Source: an uncultured Alteromonadaceae bacterium
GTDB taxonomy: Bacteria > Pseudomonadota > Gammaproteobacteria > Enterobacterales > Alteromonadaceae
DNA: 53,733 bases
NCBI GenBank assembly: GCA_938085045.1
Contig: CALKGI010000067.1
Span: 1 to 53,733, forward strand
Direction: 5' to 3'
Shown here: one piece after another, positions 37,132 to 44,941 of the stretch
Numbering within the stretch: position 1 is the first letter of the stretch
Layout of the letters: each line of letters opens with the position of its first letter
Made by a program: the position numbers and the translations under genes
The notes under the pieces: generated by a model
What the model was told of the DNA's origin: nothing
Seen by the model: only the letters and a program-made list of their open reading frames with translations
Database searches by the model: none

Positions 37132-37342
37132 CCGTTCCACCACAATGCTGTTGACTTAAGGGTTGTTTCCATTTCACGTGGTCTACCAAAGGGGAGCGGT
37201 TGTCGAGAGAGCGCAAAGAGCACAGAGAAAAGAAAAAGACCCAATTTGCTGTTTTTTGCCCTTCTCTGTGTCCTCTGCGTCCTCTGTGGTGATAAGTTTT
37301 TGATTTTTTTATTCTTATGTCAACAGCATTGCCGTTCCACCA
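37132..37342. mobile_element. MITE-like element (37143-37331) with 11-bp target duplication
   Basis: Left end CAATGCTGTTGACTTAAG (37143-37160) and right end (37314-37331) are inverted repeats matching at 17 of 18 positions. The 189-bp element is flanked by perfect direct repeats CCGTTCCACCA at 37132-37142 and 37332-37342, as left by a transposase. It carries no gene; inner purine-rich arms (about 37203-37230 and 37260-37293) are also imperfectly inverted. It would be moved in trans by a transposase not in this window. It sits 18 bp beyond the stop of the FG-GAP gene. Confidence 0.85.
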
Positions 37343-37359
37343 GCCCACACAAAGAGATC

Positions 37360-38847
37360 TCATCGAGCCAACAAAACACTCATTGAATCGCTTAAGCCTT
37401 CGCCATCGAGTTTGTCATAACGGATAACCACATCGGTTTTACCATCGTTATTCAAATCTTTGTGCGCCACCAATTTGCCGTCTCTTGGTAATGGGATTTT
37501 AAAACGTTGTGATTTTTTGGCAAACAAACGGCCACCACTCACCCCTTTGTACAAATAGATTTTTTTACTGCCATGGCCCAACAGCAAATCTTTACGACCA
37601 TCACCGTCAAAGTCGCTGACTTTCAACAAAGGAAACACGTTTTGGCCTGAGTTTAAATCAAAATCAACTGTGAGTTCTTTTTCTAGATTAGCCTCAGCCT
37701 TATAACGGCCATCTTGCAACGGGTGAAACATCACATCTAAATCAGCAGAGCTAGAAAACAAAGACGAAATAATCGACCCAACCCCTAACTCGTAAGAAGG
37801 GCTGATCAAATCTAGGGTTTTGTCGCCATTAATATCTACCAGTGTTAATTCAAACTGCAACCCTTTAGAGGAGATCACCGAATGCGGTTTTTGAGCAAAT
37901 TCAACTTCGTTCTTCGCGCCGTTCTTGTGACCAAAGTAAATCTGATATTGACTAGATTTATCAAAAAAACCCGAGCTTTTAGTCACCTTGGTCAGTAAAT
38001 CCAAAATGTTGTCGTTGTTCAAATCAGTCAGCCTGAAAAAGCTATGAGATACCTTGTTAGAATGGTCTTTGTTTAAATCGTCATAATCGTCTGTCAGCGG
38101 CAAAGCCAAATCTAACGCCACTTTTTTTGCTTTGGTAGAGAACACCCCTTTGCGTTGAAAAAACACCAGTAAGTCAGATTGGCTGTGAAAAATCAGGTCG
38201 GTTTCACCATCAAAATTAAAATCAGCCAAAAACACCGGGCTGCCCACATACACCGCACTTTTATTTTTGAACAAACGCATTTCGGCCAAAACCTCTAGCG
38301 CCTGCGGTGGTGCAAAACTGCCATCTGGGCGCTGCATGAACACCCAGTTTTGTTTAAAGTCGGGCAGAATAAAATCTGACAATCCATCGGCATTAATATC
38401 AATAGCAAAGGTTAACTGACTAAGGGCGGTGGTTTGCTGAACAGAGTGGCGATAAATAGTATTGATATGAATTAAGGGGTGCAGTTTTTTATCGATGGCA
38501 TCAAAGCGCATTACCTTGCCGGGCTGAAGAAACAACAGCGACTGCTTGTCAAAACCGGCCAGCTTGGCGGTGTCAAAAAATAATACCGAATTGTCTAAAT
38601 TGACTACCTCAGACTGCGGCTTTGCTGCCTTCCCTTTGTTCAAAGTGATGATTTGCAGCTGTTTTTGTTTGCTAGCGTCACGGCCAACCAGTAAAACATC
38701 TTGGCTGTTATCTCCGTTAAAATCGTTGAGCGACATGCCATCAACATATTCAATACCAACCTTCAATGTGCTGATATCAAACGGGATGGCCTGACTGGTG
38801 TTGATGCCCAACAACAAGATTAAAACAAAAGATACAACAAACTTCAT
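37360..38847 (-). CDS. Exported FG-GAP/VCBS repeat protein
   Basis: ATG 38847 follows GGAGCACC; an ATG at 38862 in the same frame lacks a site. The 495-residue product has a signal peptide (VVSFVLILLLGINTSQA) and a chain of calcium-binding FG-GAP blades: DFNGDNSQDVLL, DINADGLSDFIL, DFNFDGETDLIF, DLNNDNILDLL, DINGDKTLDLI, DFDGDGRKDLLL and DLNNDGKTDVVI. Seven such motifs suggest a seven-bladed beta propeller. The role is unknown; family members bind ligands or sit on the cell surface. It is third in the minus-strand set after the sigma factor and a membrane protein. Confidence 0.88.
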   Translation of the reverse strand: MKFVVSFVLILLLGINTSQAIPFDISTLKVGIEYVDGMSLNDFNGDNSQDVLLVGRDASKQKQLQIITLNKGKAAKPQSEVVNLDNSVLFFDTAKLAGFDKQSLLFLQPGKVMRFDAIDKKLHPLIHINTIYRHSVQQTTALSQLTFAIDINADGLSDFILPDFKQNWVFMQRPDGSFAPPQALEVLAEMRLFKNKSAVYVGSPVFLADFNFDGETDLIFHSQSDLLVFFQRKGVFSTKAKKVALDLALPLTDDYDDLNKDHSNKVSHSFFRLTDLNNDNILDLLTKVTKSSGFFDKSSQYQIYFGHKNGAKNEVEFAQKPHSVISSKGLQFELTLVDINGDKTLDLISPSYELGVGSIISSLFSSSADLDVMFHPLQDGRYKAEANLEKELTVDFDLNSGQNVFPLLKVSDFDGDGRKDLLLGHGSKKIYLYKGVSGGRLFAKKSQRFKIPLPRDGKLVAHKDLNNDGKTDVVIRYDKLDGEGLSDSMSVLLAR

Positions 38848-38905
38848 CAAATGGTGCTCCATGGAACTTTATTTCAAGGGGACCATCTTACTGCATCGTT
38901 TTTAA

Positions 38906-39553
38906 TTACTCACCTTTTCTTAACTCTTCCATATCGGCCAGCAGTTTTTCAAGCTTCTTGATCACACGGCCATAAATGAAGTACATGTCCCAACGATACA
39001 ACGCAGGAGCCCATAAAGTGATCAATACGGTGAGCACCGCACTACCAACCCACACAGACAACGGAGTGCCCATAACCAGAGTAATATCAGGGAATTTTGT
39101 CATTACACCATCAATCAACCGCTGCGCCGCTTCGCTGGCTCGCATGCTGAACATAACCCCGACAAATAATGCCGGGTAAAAAAACGTATACAAACGGGTA
39201 TAGCGAGCAATCACGCCTTTTAACCAAGCATCAAAGGTCTTAAGGTATTCGTAAGAGCTAACGTTTTTATCTGCCTGCTCAAGCTTTTTGGCTTCTTCTC
39301 TACCAACCACCACCAACATAATTAACAATGCCGAGGCGTAAAAGCCAAACAAGGGAAATCCTAAGACAAATGAGACCAGCAAAAATATCGCTGCACCGCC
39401 GACAATCATCTTAAGATTAACGTCGAACATACGTTGCATTTTATCAACAATGCTTTGGGTTTGCTGATTATACAAGTCGTGCAACTCGGGTGCTGTTAAT
39501 GAGTCTTTATCTGCAAATCCTTCTTTCCAAATGTTTTCAATTGACTGTTTCAT
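38906..39553 (-). CDS. Membrane protein following the ECF sigma gene, possible anti-sigma factor
   Basis: The 215-residue protein has about four membrane helices (near 48-64, 66-84, 120-138, 160-185) with a soluble, charged N-terminus (1-46) and a charged C-terminal helix. The ATG immediately follows the sigma-factor stop codon (TAAATG), so translation is coupled. Anti-sigma factors are usually encoded in this place, but the usual zinc-binding anti-sigma motif (HxxxCxxC) is absent. The anti-sigma role is inference from position and membrane topology. Confidence 0.75.
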   Translation of the reverse strand: MKQSIENIWKEGFADKDSLTAPELHDLYNQQTQSIVDKMQRMFDVNLKMIVGGAAIFLLVSFVLGFPLFGFYASALLIMLVVVGREEAKKLEQADKNVSSYEYLKTFDAWLKGVIARYTRLYTFFYPALFVGVMFSMRASEAAQRLIDGVMTKFPDITLVMGTPLSVWVGSAVLTVLITLWAPALYRWDMYFIYGRVIKKLEKLLADMEELRKGE

Positions 39554-40063
39554 TTATACTTCCTTTATGTTTAATAATTTATTCAATCTGTCTTTAATGC
39601 GTTTAATACGCACCCCAACATTGTTGGCGTTGGTACCCGTAATATCAGCAATTTCTTGATACGACTTTTCTTCGAGATAAAGCAAAATCACCGCTCGGTC
39701 AATTTCCGACAAATGACGAATCGCATCATAAAGCCGATTAATTGCATCCTCTTGATAAGCACCTGAGCCATAGGCCTTTTGAGAGTCATCAACAACTTCA
39801 TCGGGTAAACTGTCTGAGGCAAATTGCTGTAGGCTGTTTTTGGTCTTTTTTAAATACGTCATGCAAACATTCAGGCTCAAACGATATATCCAAGTAGACC
39901 ATTGAGATTGCTCACGAAAATTGTCTTTACTGCGCCAAATCTGCAAACACACCTCTTGATAATAATCTTCAAAATCAGCTTGGTTGTTGGTATAAGCTCG
40001 GCAAATTTTTATGATGATCGGCGCAAAAGGTAATATCTGTGTTATATAAAAATCACTCGTCAT
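39554..40063 (-). CDS. ECF-type RNA polymerase sigma factor
   Basis: The 169-residue protein has sigma region 2 (about 10-75; DFEDYYQEVCLQIWRSKDNF, then WIYRLSLNVCMTYLKK) and region 4 (about 110-165; LSEIDRAVILLYLEEKSYQEIADI, then NNVGVRIKRIKDRLNKLL), the two-domain layout of ECF factors. It would guide polymerase to a small regulon in answer to an envelope or other signal passed by the membrane protein encoded directly downstream. The regulated promoter sequence is not known. Confidence 0.93.
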   Translation of the reverse strand: MTSDFYITQILPFAPIIIKICRAYTNNQADFEDYYQEVCLQIWRSKDNFREQSQWSTWIYRLSLNVCMTYLKKTKNSLQQFASDSLPDEVVDDSQKAYGSGAYQEDAINRLYDAIRHLSEIDRAVILLYLEEKSYQEIADITGTNANNVGVRIKRIKDRLNKLLNIKEV

Positions 40064-40196
40064 AAGCTCTACATCTTCCGCGTTTATTTTGTTTTCTCGT
40101 TTACTTTAGTGGCAGGCATGAGGATTTATTACACCCTTGGGGCGGTTTTTTTGAGTTATTTTCGACAAACATTCTATTTTATTGATTTAAATACCA

Positions 40197-40235
40197 TTAA
40201 CTAATAATACTGCGAATACCTATATTATTAGTTAA
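40197..40235. repeat. Perfect 13-bp inverted repeat
   Basis: TTAACTAATAATA (40197-40209) and TATTATTAGTTAA (40223-40235) are perfect inverted copies with a 13-nt loop, 134 bp upstream of the sigma-factor start. It could be an operator, a cruciform or the remains of an element. Confidence 0.6.
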
Positions 40236-40615
40236 TACCCATTCAAAGTGTTAAACCAAGTTAAATGACGAACAAGCCAAAACGTTAGTCTACGCCAAAT
40301 TGATGAGTTAAGCCCTTGAGGCCAAGCGCCAAAACATACCGACTTCGAATCCAAACCATCACTTGTAGCCAATTTCAACGCAATTTTTATTTGGCCATTA
40401 ATTAGACACAACCGACAAATAACCTGTTAAAAACCGGACTATCGCTTTAATTGCCAAGGAACTACAAGTAAGCGATTGAATTAAAAGTAATTTTATAAAA
40501 TACATTGATAACAAAAGCGCAAATAATTAACAGTAAAATGGCCGCTCGTTTATATTAACGAAAATGTCTTATATTTAACATGTTGAAAAACAAGGATATT
40601 TTATAAAATAAATGA

Positions 40616-40644
40616 TTGACACTTTTTCCGTCGAAAGCTAAGAT
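40616..40644 (+). promoter_or_regulatory. Promoter of the Cys-rich exported peptide gene
   Basis: TTGACA (40616-40621) and TAAGAT (40639-40644) are spaced by 17 bp. The predicted leader is about 100 nt, with a GATTC/GAATC stem near 40694-40709. Confidence 0.65.
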
Positions 40645-40750
40645 TCGCTCCGAATTCGGCCATTAAACGACCGGTTCACACAACCCAAGCAATTGATTCA
40701 GTCACGAATCAGCAGCATTAACAAAGTATAAATGGAAAAGGTAAATTAAA

Positions 40751-40945
40751 ATGAAATCATCAAAAATCAGCAAAATCCTCTTGGCATTAGGTTTAGGTCT
40801 TGGTCTGAGCACAGCTTCAGCCGTACCTCATGCATTGTCGTGTAGCGAACTGGCCACTAAGTGTAACAACGGCAACAGCCAAGCTTGTCATGACTTTGAC
40901 CGCTATAAATGTAACGTTTGTGAGCTAGACCCAAGCAACTGCTAA
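40751..40945 (+). CDS. Small exported six-cysteine peptide
   Basis: AAGG precedes ATG 40751. The 64-residue precursor has a signal peptide (ILLALGLGLGLSTASA) and a mature part of about 40 residues with six cysteines (LSCSEL, TKCNNG, QACHD, YKCNVCE, SNC). It has a strong promoter and a hairpin after the stop, so it is likely well expressed. The high Asn/Asp/Cys content suggests a disulfide-stabilised secreted peptide or a metal-binding one. The six-cysteine exported design recalls the gene at 14850-15086, though the spacing differs. The family is not recognised. Confidence 0.75.
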   Translation: MKSSKISKILLALGLGLGLSTASAVPHALSCSELATKCNNGNSQACHDFDRYKCNVCELDPSNC

Positions 40946-40968
40946 TTTGCTAAAGCTCTATTAAACTT

Positions 40969-40999
40969 AGCCCTCAGGTTTGTCAGTAAACTTGGGGCT
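40969..40999 (+). terminator. Likely terminator of the Cys-rich peptide gene
   Basis: AGCCC..GTTT (40969-40981) pairs with AAAC..GGGCT (40988-40999) with a small internal mismatch; the T-run that follows is short. Confidence 0.6.
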
Positions 41000-41198
41000 T
41001 TATAGTTTAAATTCATACCTAGCACACCTCCCAATAGTAGCCTCATTCAGTACTCGCTATCGCGTAACATCACAATAGTAGCAGGTTAAACACCGCAGTT
41101 CCCATAATGATAAAATCAGTACGTAGAATACACGCTACGCTAGACTCTACCTGAGTTTGGGGATAGTATTTGCCCAAAATACTAATATTGAAACAACC

Positions 41199-42065
41199 AT
41201 GACAATTGAAGCAAATAAAAAAGAGATAGAAGATGTCGATGTACTAGTTGCGAGCATCTTCAAATTCCCTATGAATAAACAGACGATTGCAATTATCTTA
41301 ACTGTTACCTCAGCACTTTGTGTCCCCTACCTCTATTTTATCGGTCGTTTTTTTGATAAGGCTTATTACCAAGCTCTTGGCGTACCAATTGGTATTTTAA
41401 GTAATGAGTTTACTGAGACGCTTTTAACGGGTTTCACTTGGGGCGTACTATCCCCTTTAGCTGATTTTTCGATCTTTCTGATTGCTTGGGTACCTTATTT
41501 CCTTGCTGTCCTTTTAGTAATGATGGCTTTTATATACATACCTTATTCAAACAGTCGGTTGAGTAACTGGCTTTTTGAAAAGTTCAGGGCCGCGGTTTTG
41601 TCATTCGGTAAAGAACGTGCGTTAAATTATCTTGATGATGTTGATAACAAAGCAAAAAATGCGAATACCACAGCGCTATTATTACGCATTATAATATGGA
41701 GCATGGTTATCGTTTTCGCTTTTTTAGCAATCTCTTGGCCTGCATTGAACGCCATGAAACAAGCCCAAGAAGACGCCATCAAGTTCATCACCACAGCCGA
41801 TAAAACCAACTGCCTCAAAGTGCACACTAAAGACTGTAAAAGCTTTGCAGAACTCACCTTAATAACCAAACCGGTCAAAAAGCTACAAGGTTATATTGTT
41901 AGCTCATCGCCAAAAGAATGGGCAATTTATCAGCCGCCTTATATTACCAAGCTCAAAACGGGCAAAATGAAGATCATTAAAAGGGATTCAATTGTAGAGG
42001 TTGAACATTTGGTGAACTTAAGTGCTTTGGTCGAAAAACCAAAGGAAGAAAAGCCAAAGCAGTAA
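41199..42065 (+). CDS. Membrane protein of unknown function
   Basis: I chose ATG 41199; a longer frame from 41157 would begin within an inverted repeat (AGTATT/AATACT, 41165-41183). The 288-residue product has a charged N-terminus (1-28), helices near 30-52, 75-115 (likely two) and 165-188, then a soluble C-terminal domain (about 195-288) ending in a Lys/Pro/Glu tail (EKPKEEKPKQ). Two cysteines (TNCLKV, KDCKSF) may bond in the C-terminal domain. No family is recognised. Codon use is plain and the ribosome site weak. Confidence 0.68.
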   Translation: MTIEANKKEIEDVDVLVASIFKFPMNKQTIAIILTVTSALCVPYLYFIGRFFDKAYYQALGVPIGILSNEFTETLLTGFTWGVLSPLADFSIFLIAWVPYFLAVLLVMMAFIYIPYSNSRLSNWLFEKFRAAVLSFGKERALNYLDDVDNKAKNANTTALLLRIIIWSMVIVFAFLAISWPALNAMKQAQEDAIKFITTADKTNCLKVHTKDCKSFAELTLITKPVKKLQGYIVSSSPKEWAIYQPPYITKLKTGKMKIIKRDSIVEVEHLVNLSALVEKPKEEKPKQ

Positions 42066-42141
42066 TATACCCATGACCAATAATATTCGGGAATGTATTT
42101 GATAAATCAGATATTTTGAGAAAATATAAACAGAGGTAAAA

Positions 42142-42354
42142 ATGGCAGACAAAGACGGTGGTTGAAATTAGCGTAAAGACAAATCAGTTTTGGGGCTGAC
42201 AGCTAACGGGTTTAAACAGCAAACTTACATAATGCTTATCAAGAATTGGCTACCCAAATACAACAAACCTGAATACAAACCAGTTAAAGCTGTGGTTTCT
42301 ACCATACAGTTCATGTTTTGTGTGATTACTGCTTTCATTGTGACTCGCCTTTAA
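42142..42354 (+). pseudogene. Small membrane-protein gene with two in-frame stops
   Basis: AGAGG precedes ATG 42142, which reads MADKDGG, then TGA (42163), Asn, TAG (42169), then 61 open codons starting RKDKSVLGLTANG and ending TAFIVTRL before TAA 42352. Both stops are one G-to-A change from TGG, so the likely ancestor read GG-W-N-W-RKDK. The open part has a basic, aromatic stretch and a C-terminal hydrophobic helix. An internal ATG (about 42232) could still start a 40-residue peptide. Other parts of 42066-42554 show no gene. Confidence 0.55.
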
Positions 42355-42491
42355 TTTGCTTTGCTCGATAACTTGATGAACATTTTATCGATTTGGCGGT
42401 ATTGAGACTCTGTCATTTGTGACAAAAATTCGTAGAATTACGACAAAATGACAGAAACAGGGCGAATTATCAGGTTATTTAGTCATTTTAA

Positions 42492-42530
42492 AAACAAAAA
42501 AGCCCCAAATCATTACAATAGATTCAGGGC
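42492..42530 (-). terminator. Terminator of the exported protein gene at 42555
   Basis: GCCC..ATC (42502-42511) and GAT..GGGC (42521-42530) form the stem, with an A-rich run at 42492-42501 giving the U-tract on the minus strand. Confidence 0.7.
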
Positions 42531-42554
42531 CATTGAGGTCTTTAAATAGTCGAA

Positions 42555-42884
42555 TTAGTTAAAAACAACCTTGCCGTGCATGGCGTTACATTCACGAACG
42601 GTTGCACGAATTTGTCTACTACCGCTGCCATCGGCACTCCATGTTATTACCGTATCGGTAGAACCATCAGCATTTAGTCCAGGTGTTTCTTCGGCAACAG
42701 CCGCAGGTTTTGAACCGCTGCCATCAGCATTCCATAAAATTTGACAGGTCACTTCCATACCTACTTTAATGCTTTGCGCTTTGCCGCCATAACCAAAATC
42801 AATGCTGTCAGCAGTGGCACCCACAGATAAAGCTAAGGCCACAGTAGAGATAAGTAAGGTATTAACGCGCTTTAAGTTAGTCAT
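42555..42884 (-). CDS. Small exported protein with ADGSGS repeats
   Basis: The 109-residue precursor has a signal peptide (LLISTVALALSVGATA). The mature part holds three related units: WNADGSGSKPA, LNADGSTDTV and WSADGSGSRQI, and two cysteines (VTCQIL, RECNAM) that could bond. The gene has its own terminator. Its signal region begins MTNLKRVNT, like MNNLKHFNT of the next gene, and both share a 48-bp upstream block at the same distance. I do not recognise the family. Confidence 0.75.
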   Translation of the reverse strand: MTNLKRVNTLLISTVALALSVGATADSIDFGYGGKAQSIKVGMEVTCQILWNADGSGSKPAAVAEETPGLNADGSTDTVITWSADGSGSRQIRATVRECNAMHGKVVFN

Positions 42885-42978
42885 GAGTAAAATTTCCTAT
42901 GGATACGTTCTAAGGTTTGTAAATTAATTTCGTTCGAATACTGTCCCGCACCAATGTTTTATGCTTACTTTTTACACA

Positions 42979-43026
42979 GGACAAAAAAATCTAAAATAAG
43001 GCCATTACTTTAAAATCAGTAACTTA
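42979..43026 (-). promoter_or_regulatory. 48-bp upstream block shared with the gene at 43055 (copy 1)
   Basis: This block matches 43479-43526 at 34 of 48 positions without gaps, counted by eye. Each copy begins exactly 95 bp upstream of its gene's ATG. The best kept parts are GGACAAAAA and TAAAATCA-TAACTTA. Confidence 0.55.
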
Positions 43027-43054
43027 TCGCAACCTTACAAGGCTTTTCTCAATA

Positions 43055-43384
43055 TTATTTATGGCCTAAAACAACTTGGCCGTTCTTTCTCCAATGCGAT
43101 TTCGCGGTGCTCTTTGAACTATAAAAGGTATTGAGTGCAACCTTAATTGCAAGTGGTGGTGTTTTCGCTTTAGGCAATTCAACAGCCTTGGTCGCATCAT
43201 TTTGTTTAATTTCGCGCTGTAGAATACCCGCCAAAGTCTTTGACTGGGCAGTACTTACCTTCATTTCTAACGTTGAACTCGCTTTGGCAGTGGCTGTAAA
43301 AAGCATCATTAGCCCTAATGCTAAAACAAAAGTTTGCATGGCACTTACGAAAAATGCGGTATTAAAATGCTTTAAATTGTTCAT
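43055..43384 (-). CDS. Small exported protein, unknown function
   Basis: The 109-residue precursor has a signal peptide that ends near TATAKA and a basic mature part of about 70 residues (with LAGILQREIKQNDATKAVEL, then AKSHWRKNGQVVLGHK) without cysteine. It equals its neighbour in precursor length, N-terminal start and upstream block, but the mature parts do not align, suggesting a duplicated expression unit with diverged cargo, or a shared regulon. Confidence 0.7.
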   Translation of the reverse strand: MNNLKHFNTAFFVSAMQTFVLALGLMMLFTATAKASSTLEMKVSTAQSKTLAGILQREIKQNDATKAVELPKAKTPPLAIKVALNTFYSSKSTAKSHWRKNGQVVLGHK

Positions 43385-43834
43385 GTGTCAGGTTCCTTTG
43401 AATACGGTTGTCGTTAACTGCTTAAATAACATTCAAGTTGATGACGAGCATATTAAAGAAAATTGAAGCTTTTACCGAGGACAAAAATTTACAAATACAG
43501 GACTACTGTTTAAAATCAATAACTTAAAAACACAAATGTAAAAATTAGGACTGTTAATCTAGCTCAGGTAAAAACAATTGATCAATGCTACCTTGCGGTT
43601 GGCGCGTAATTTTGAGGTCTTTATCTCCACTAACGGTAAAAATCACCACCATAGCGAGGCTTGGCAGCACCACAAAGTTGTTGTTTTACCAAACTCAGGC
43701 CAAATCTACGATAAGAGTGGGTTAAATGGCACATTTGATCGGTTAATACTCTATTTGGCTGTACACCAAAGCCGCAAGAAATGTTATTCTTCGGGCTTCT
43801 CCAGCAGTCGTTTTAGAAGATTTAGAATATTAAT
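43385..43834. other. Intergenic region before the kinase locus
   Basis: Apart from the 48-bp block at 43479-43526, this 450-bp stretch has no supported gene. An 89-codon frame at 43578-43847 lacks a ribosome site and has a composition unlike a protein. Confidence 0.5.
43479..43526 (-). promoter_or_regulatory. 48-bp upstream block shared with the gene at 42555 (copy 2)
   Basis: Second copy of the block described at 42979-43026, again 95 bp upstream of the start codon. Confidence 0.55.
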
Positions 43835-44941
43835 ATGCAGCAGTTAAAATCATTAATGTGTTTTTCAGGCAGTGATCAATCCAGCCGCTTCGGCGTCATC
43901 CAATCCGCCATTTATCTTTGTTTTTTACTTTTGAGTTTAATTCTCGCCAATGTCCCTAGCTTGCTTTTTGTTGTTACCTTGGTACTTTTGGTGTTCGCCA
44001 GCGCCAGCAGCGTGCGCCGAGTGCGTGATGGGGCATTGGCCCCTATTTTAAGCGCTGTTCCAATTGGTGTTTATGTATTAACGACCACATTAATTGGCAG
44101 CATGGGTGGCAGTAGTTACTTTTTATTGATCTTGGCAGCGCTGAGTACCGTTGGCCTAATGCTTTGCCCTAGCCGTCAACGGCTTGATTATATTCAGGGC
44201 TATCATGGCCCGGTCGACTTGTCGTCTCATCAGGCAAAAAAAGCGACGCCCAACATCTATGCCAACCGTATCGAACCCACTTTTGTTGCAGGCCAAGATG
44301 CCAACGAGCACAATGATGCACATAACAGCCAAATTGACGAGCATTTTAGCGGCCAAACAGATTTTGACGAACCCACCACGCAAGATAACGATTGGATTGA
44401 ACCGCTAAAAAGCTGGGTGCTGGCCAATCAAAAGGTAGCGACTGCGGCGTTTGGTTTTATGGTTTTTTTGTCGTTAGTGCTGGCCACCTTGCCAATGTGG
44501 TTGTCAAATCCAGTGGTAGAAGAAGAAACAGTAGCCATGCCTGAACCGGAGATTACAGCGCAAAAAGTTCGCGACAACATTCTCGAAATGCCCAACAATT
44601 ATTTTTTAATGACCGATGAAAACCACAGCTTGATCATCCACTGGCCATCTTATGCCGAAAACAACGACCCGGCTTTATGGTCAATACTAACCGCCAAAGG
44701 CGAGCCAAGCTGCGAAAACCTGCTTTTTAACGACAACACCCGCTTTCGCCCCAATTTGGTAGCAATTGAAAACGAAGGCGATCATTACGCCAGCTTTTCG
44801 CCACTAGACACCGAAGCCCTAGTCAAGGCCATCGCTGCCAAAGGCAATTTCTCACTCTGCGGTTATGAGTTTTCGTTAAAAGGCAGTACTGCCGCCATCA
44901 ACTCTTCACCAACGTTTTCGGCTTACCTTGAGTCTTTATAA
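43835..44941 (+). CDS. Membrane protein, DUF805-like N-terminus, first gene of the kinase locus
   Basis: The 368-residue protein has about four N-terminal helices (near 20-55 and 70-108) with VRRVRDG between them, which loosely recalls the R-x-x-D-x-G loop of DUF805 proteins. A long acidic, His/Asn-rich cytosolic loop (about 120-190) follows, then one helix (about 200-222) and a C-terminal domain (225-368) that would be outside the membrane and holds two cysteines (PSCENL, SLCGYEF). Its stop shares one base with the next start (TAATG). The role is unknown; the layout suits a sensor or scaffold. Confidence 0.72.
   Translation: MQQLKSLMCFSGSDQSSRFGVIQSAIYLCFLLLSLILANVPSLLFVVTLVLLVFASASSVRRVRDGALAPILSAVPIGVYVLTTTLIGSMGGSSYFLLILAALSTVGLMLCPSRQRLDYIQGYHGPVDLSSHQAKKATPNIYANRIEPTFVAGQDANEHNDAHNSQIDEHFSGQTDFDEPTTQDNDWIEPLKSWVLANQKVATAAFGFMVFLSLVLATLPMWLSNPVVEEETVAMPEPEITAQKVRDNILEMPNNYFLMTDENHSLIIHWPSYAENNDPALWSILTAKGEPSCENLLFNDNTRFRPNLVAIENEGDHYASFSPLDTEALVKAIAAKGNFSLCGYEFSLKGSTAAINSSPTFSAYLESL

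Larger units (their letters stand above)
40064..40750. other. AT-rich 687-bp intergenic region
   Basis: It contains the ECF operon upstream region, the inverted repeat at 40197-40235 and the promoter at 40616-40644. A TTCGAATCC at 40344-40352 has no tRNA structure round it. No ORF with a ribosome site was seen. Confidence 0.5.

Noticed and set aside
37043..37363. 106-codon minus-strand frame
   Set aside because: It lies almost wholly in the mobile element and its flank, has repeat-derived sequence and no ribosome site.
40344..40352. TTCGAATCC as a tRNA T-arm
   Set aside because: No matching stems, acceptor or anticodon arm can be drawn round it.
42163..42165. In-frame TGA as a selenocysteine codon
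   Set aside because: A second stop, TAG, follows two codons on, and no SECIS-like hairpin was evident; Trp-to-stop decay explains both.
43578..43847. 89-codon plus-strand frame before the kinase locus
   Set aside because: No ribosome site, Arg/Ser-rich tail of low quality, and overlap with the start of the real gene at 43835.
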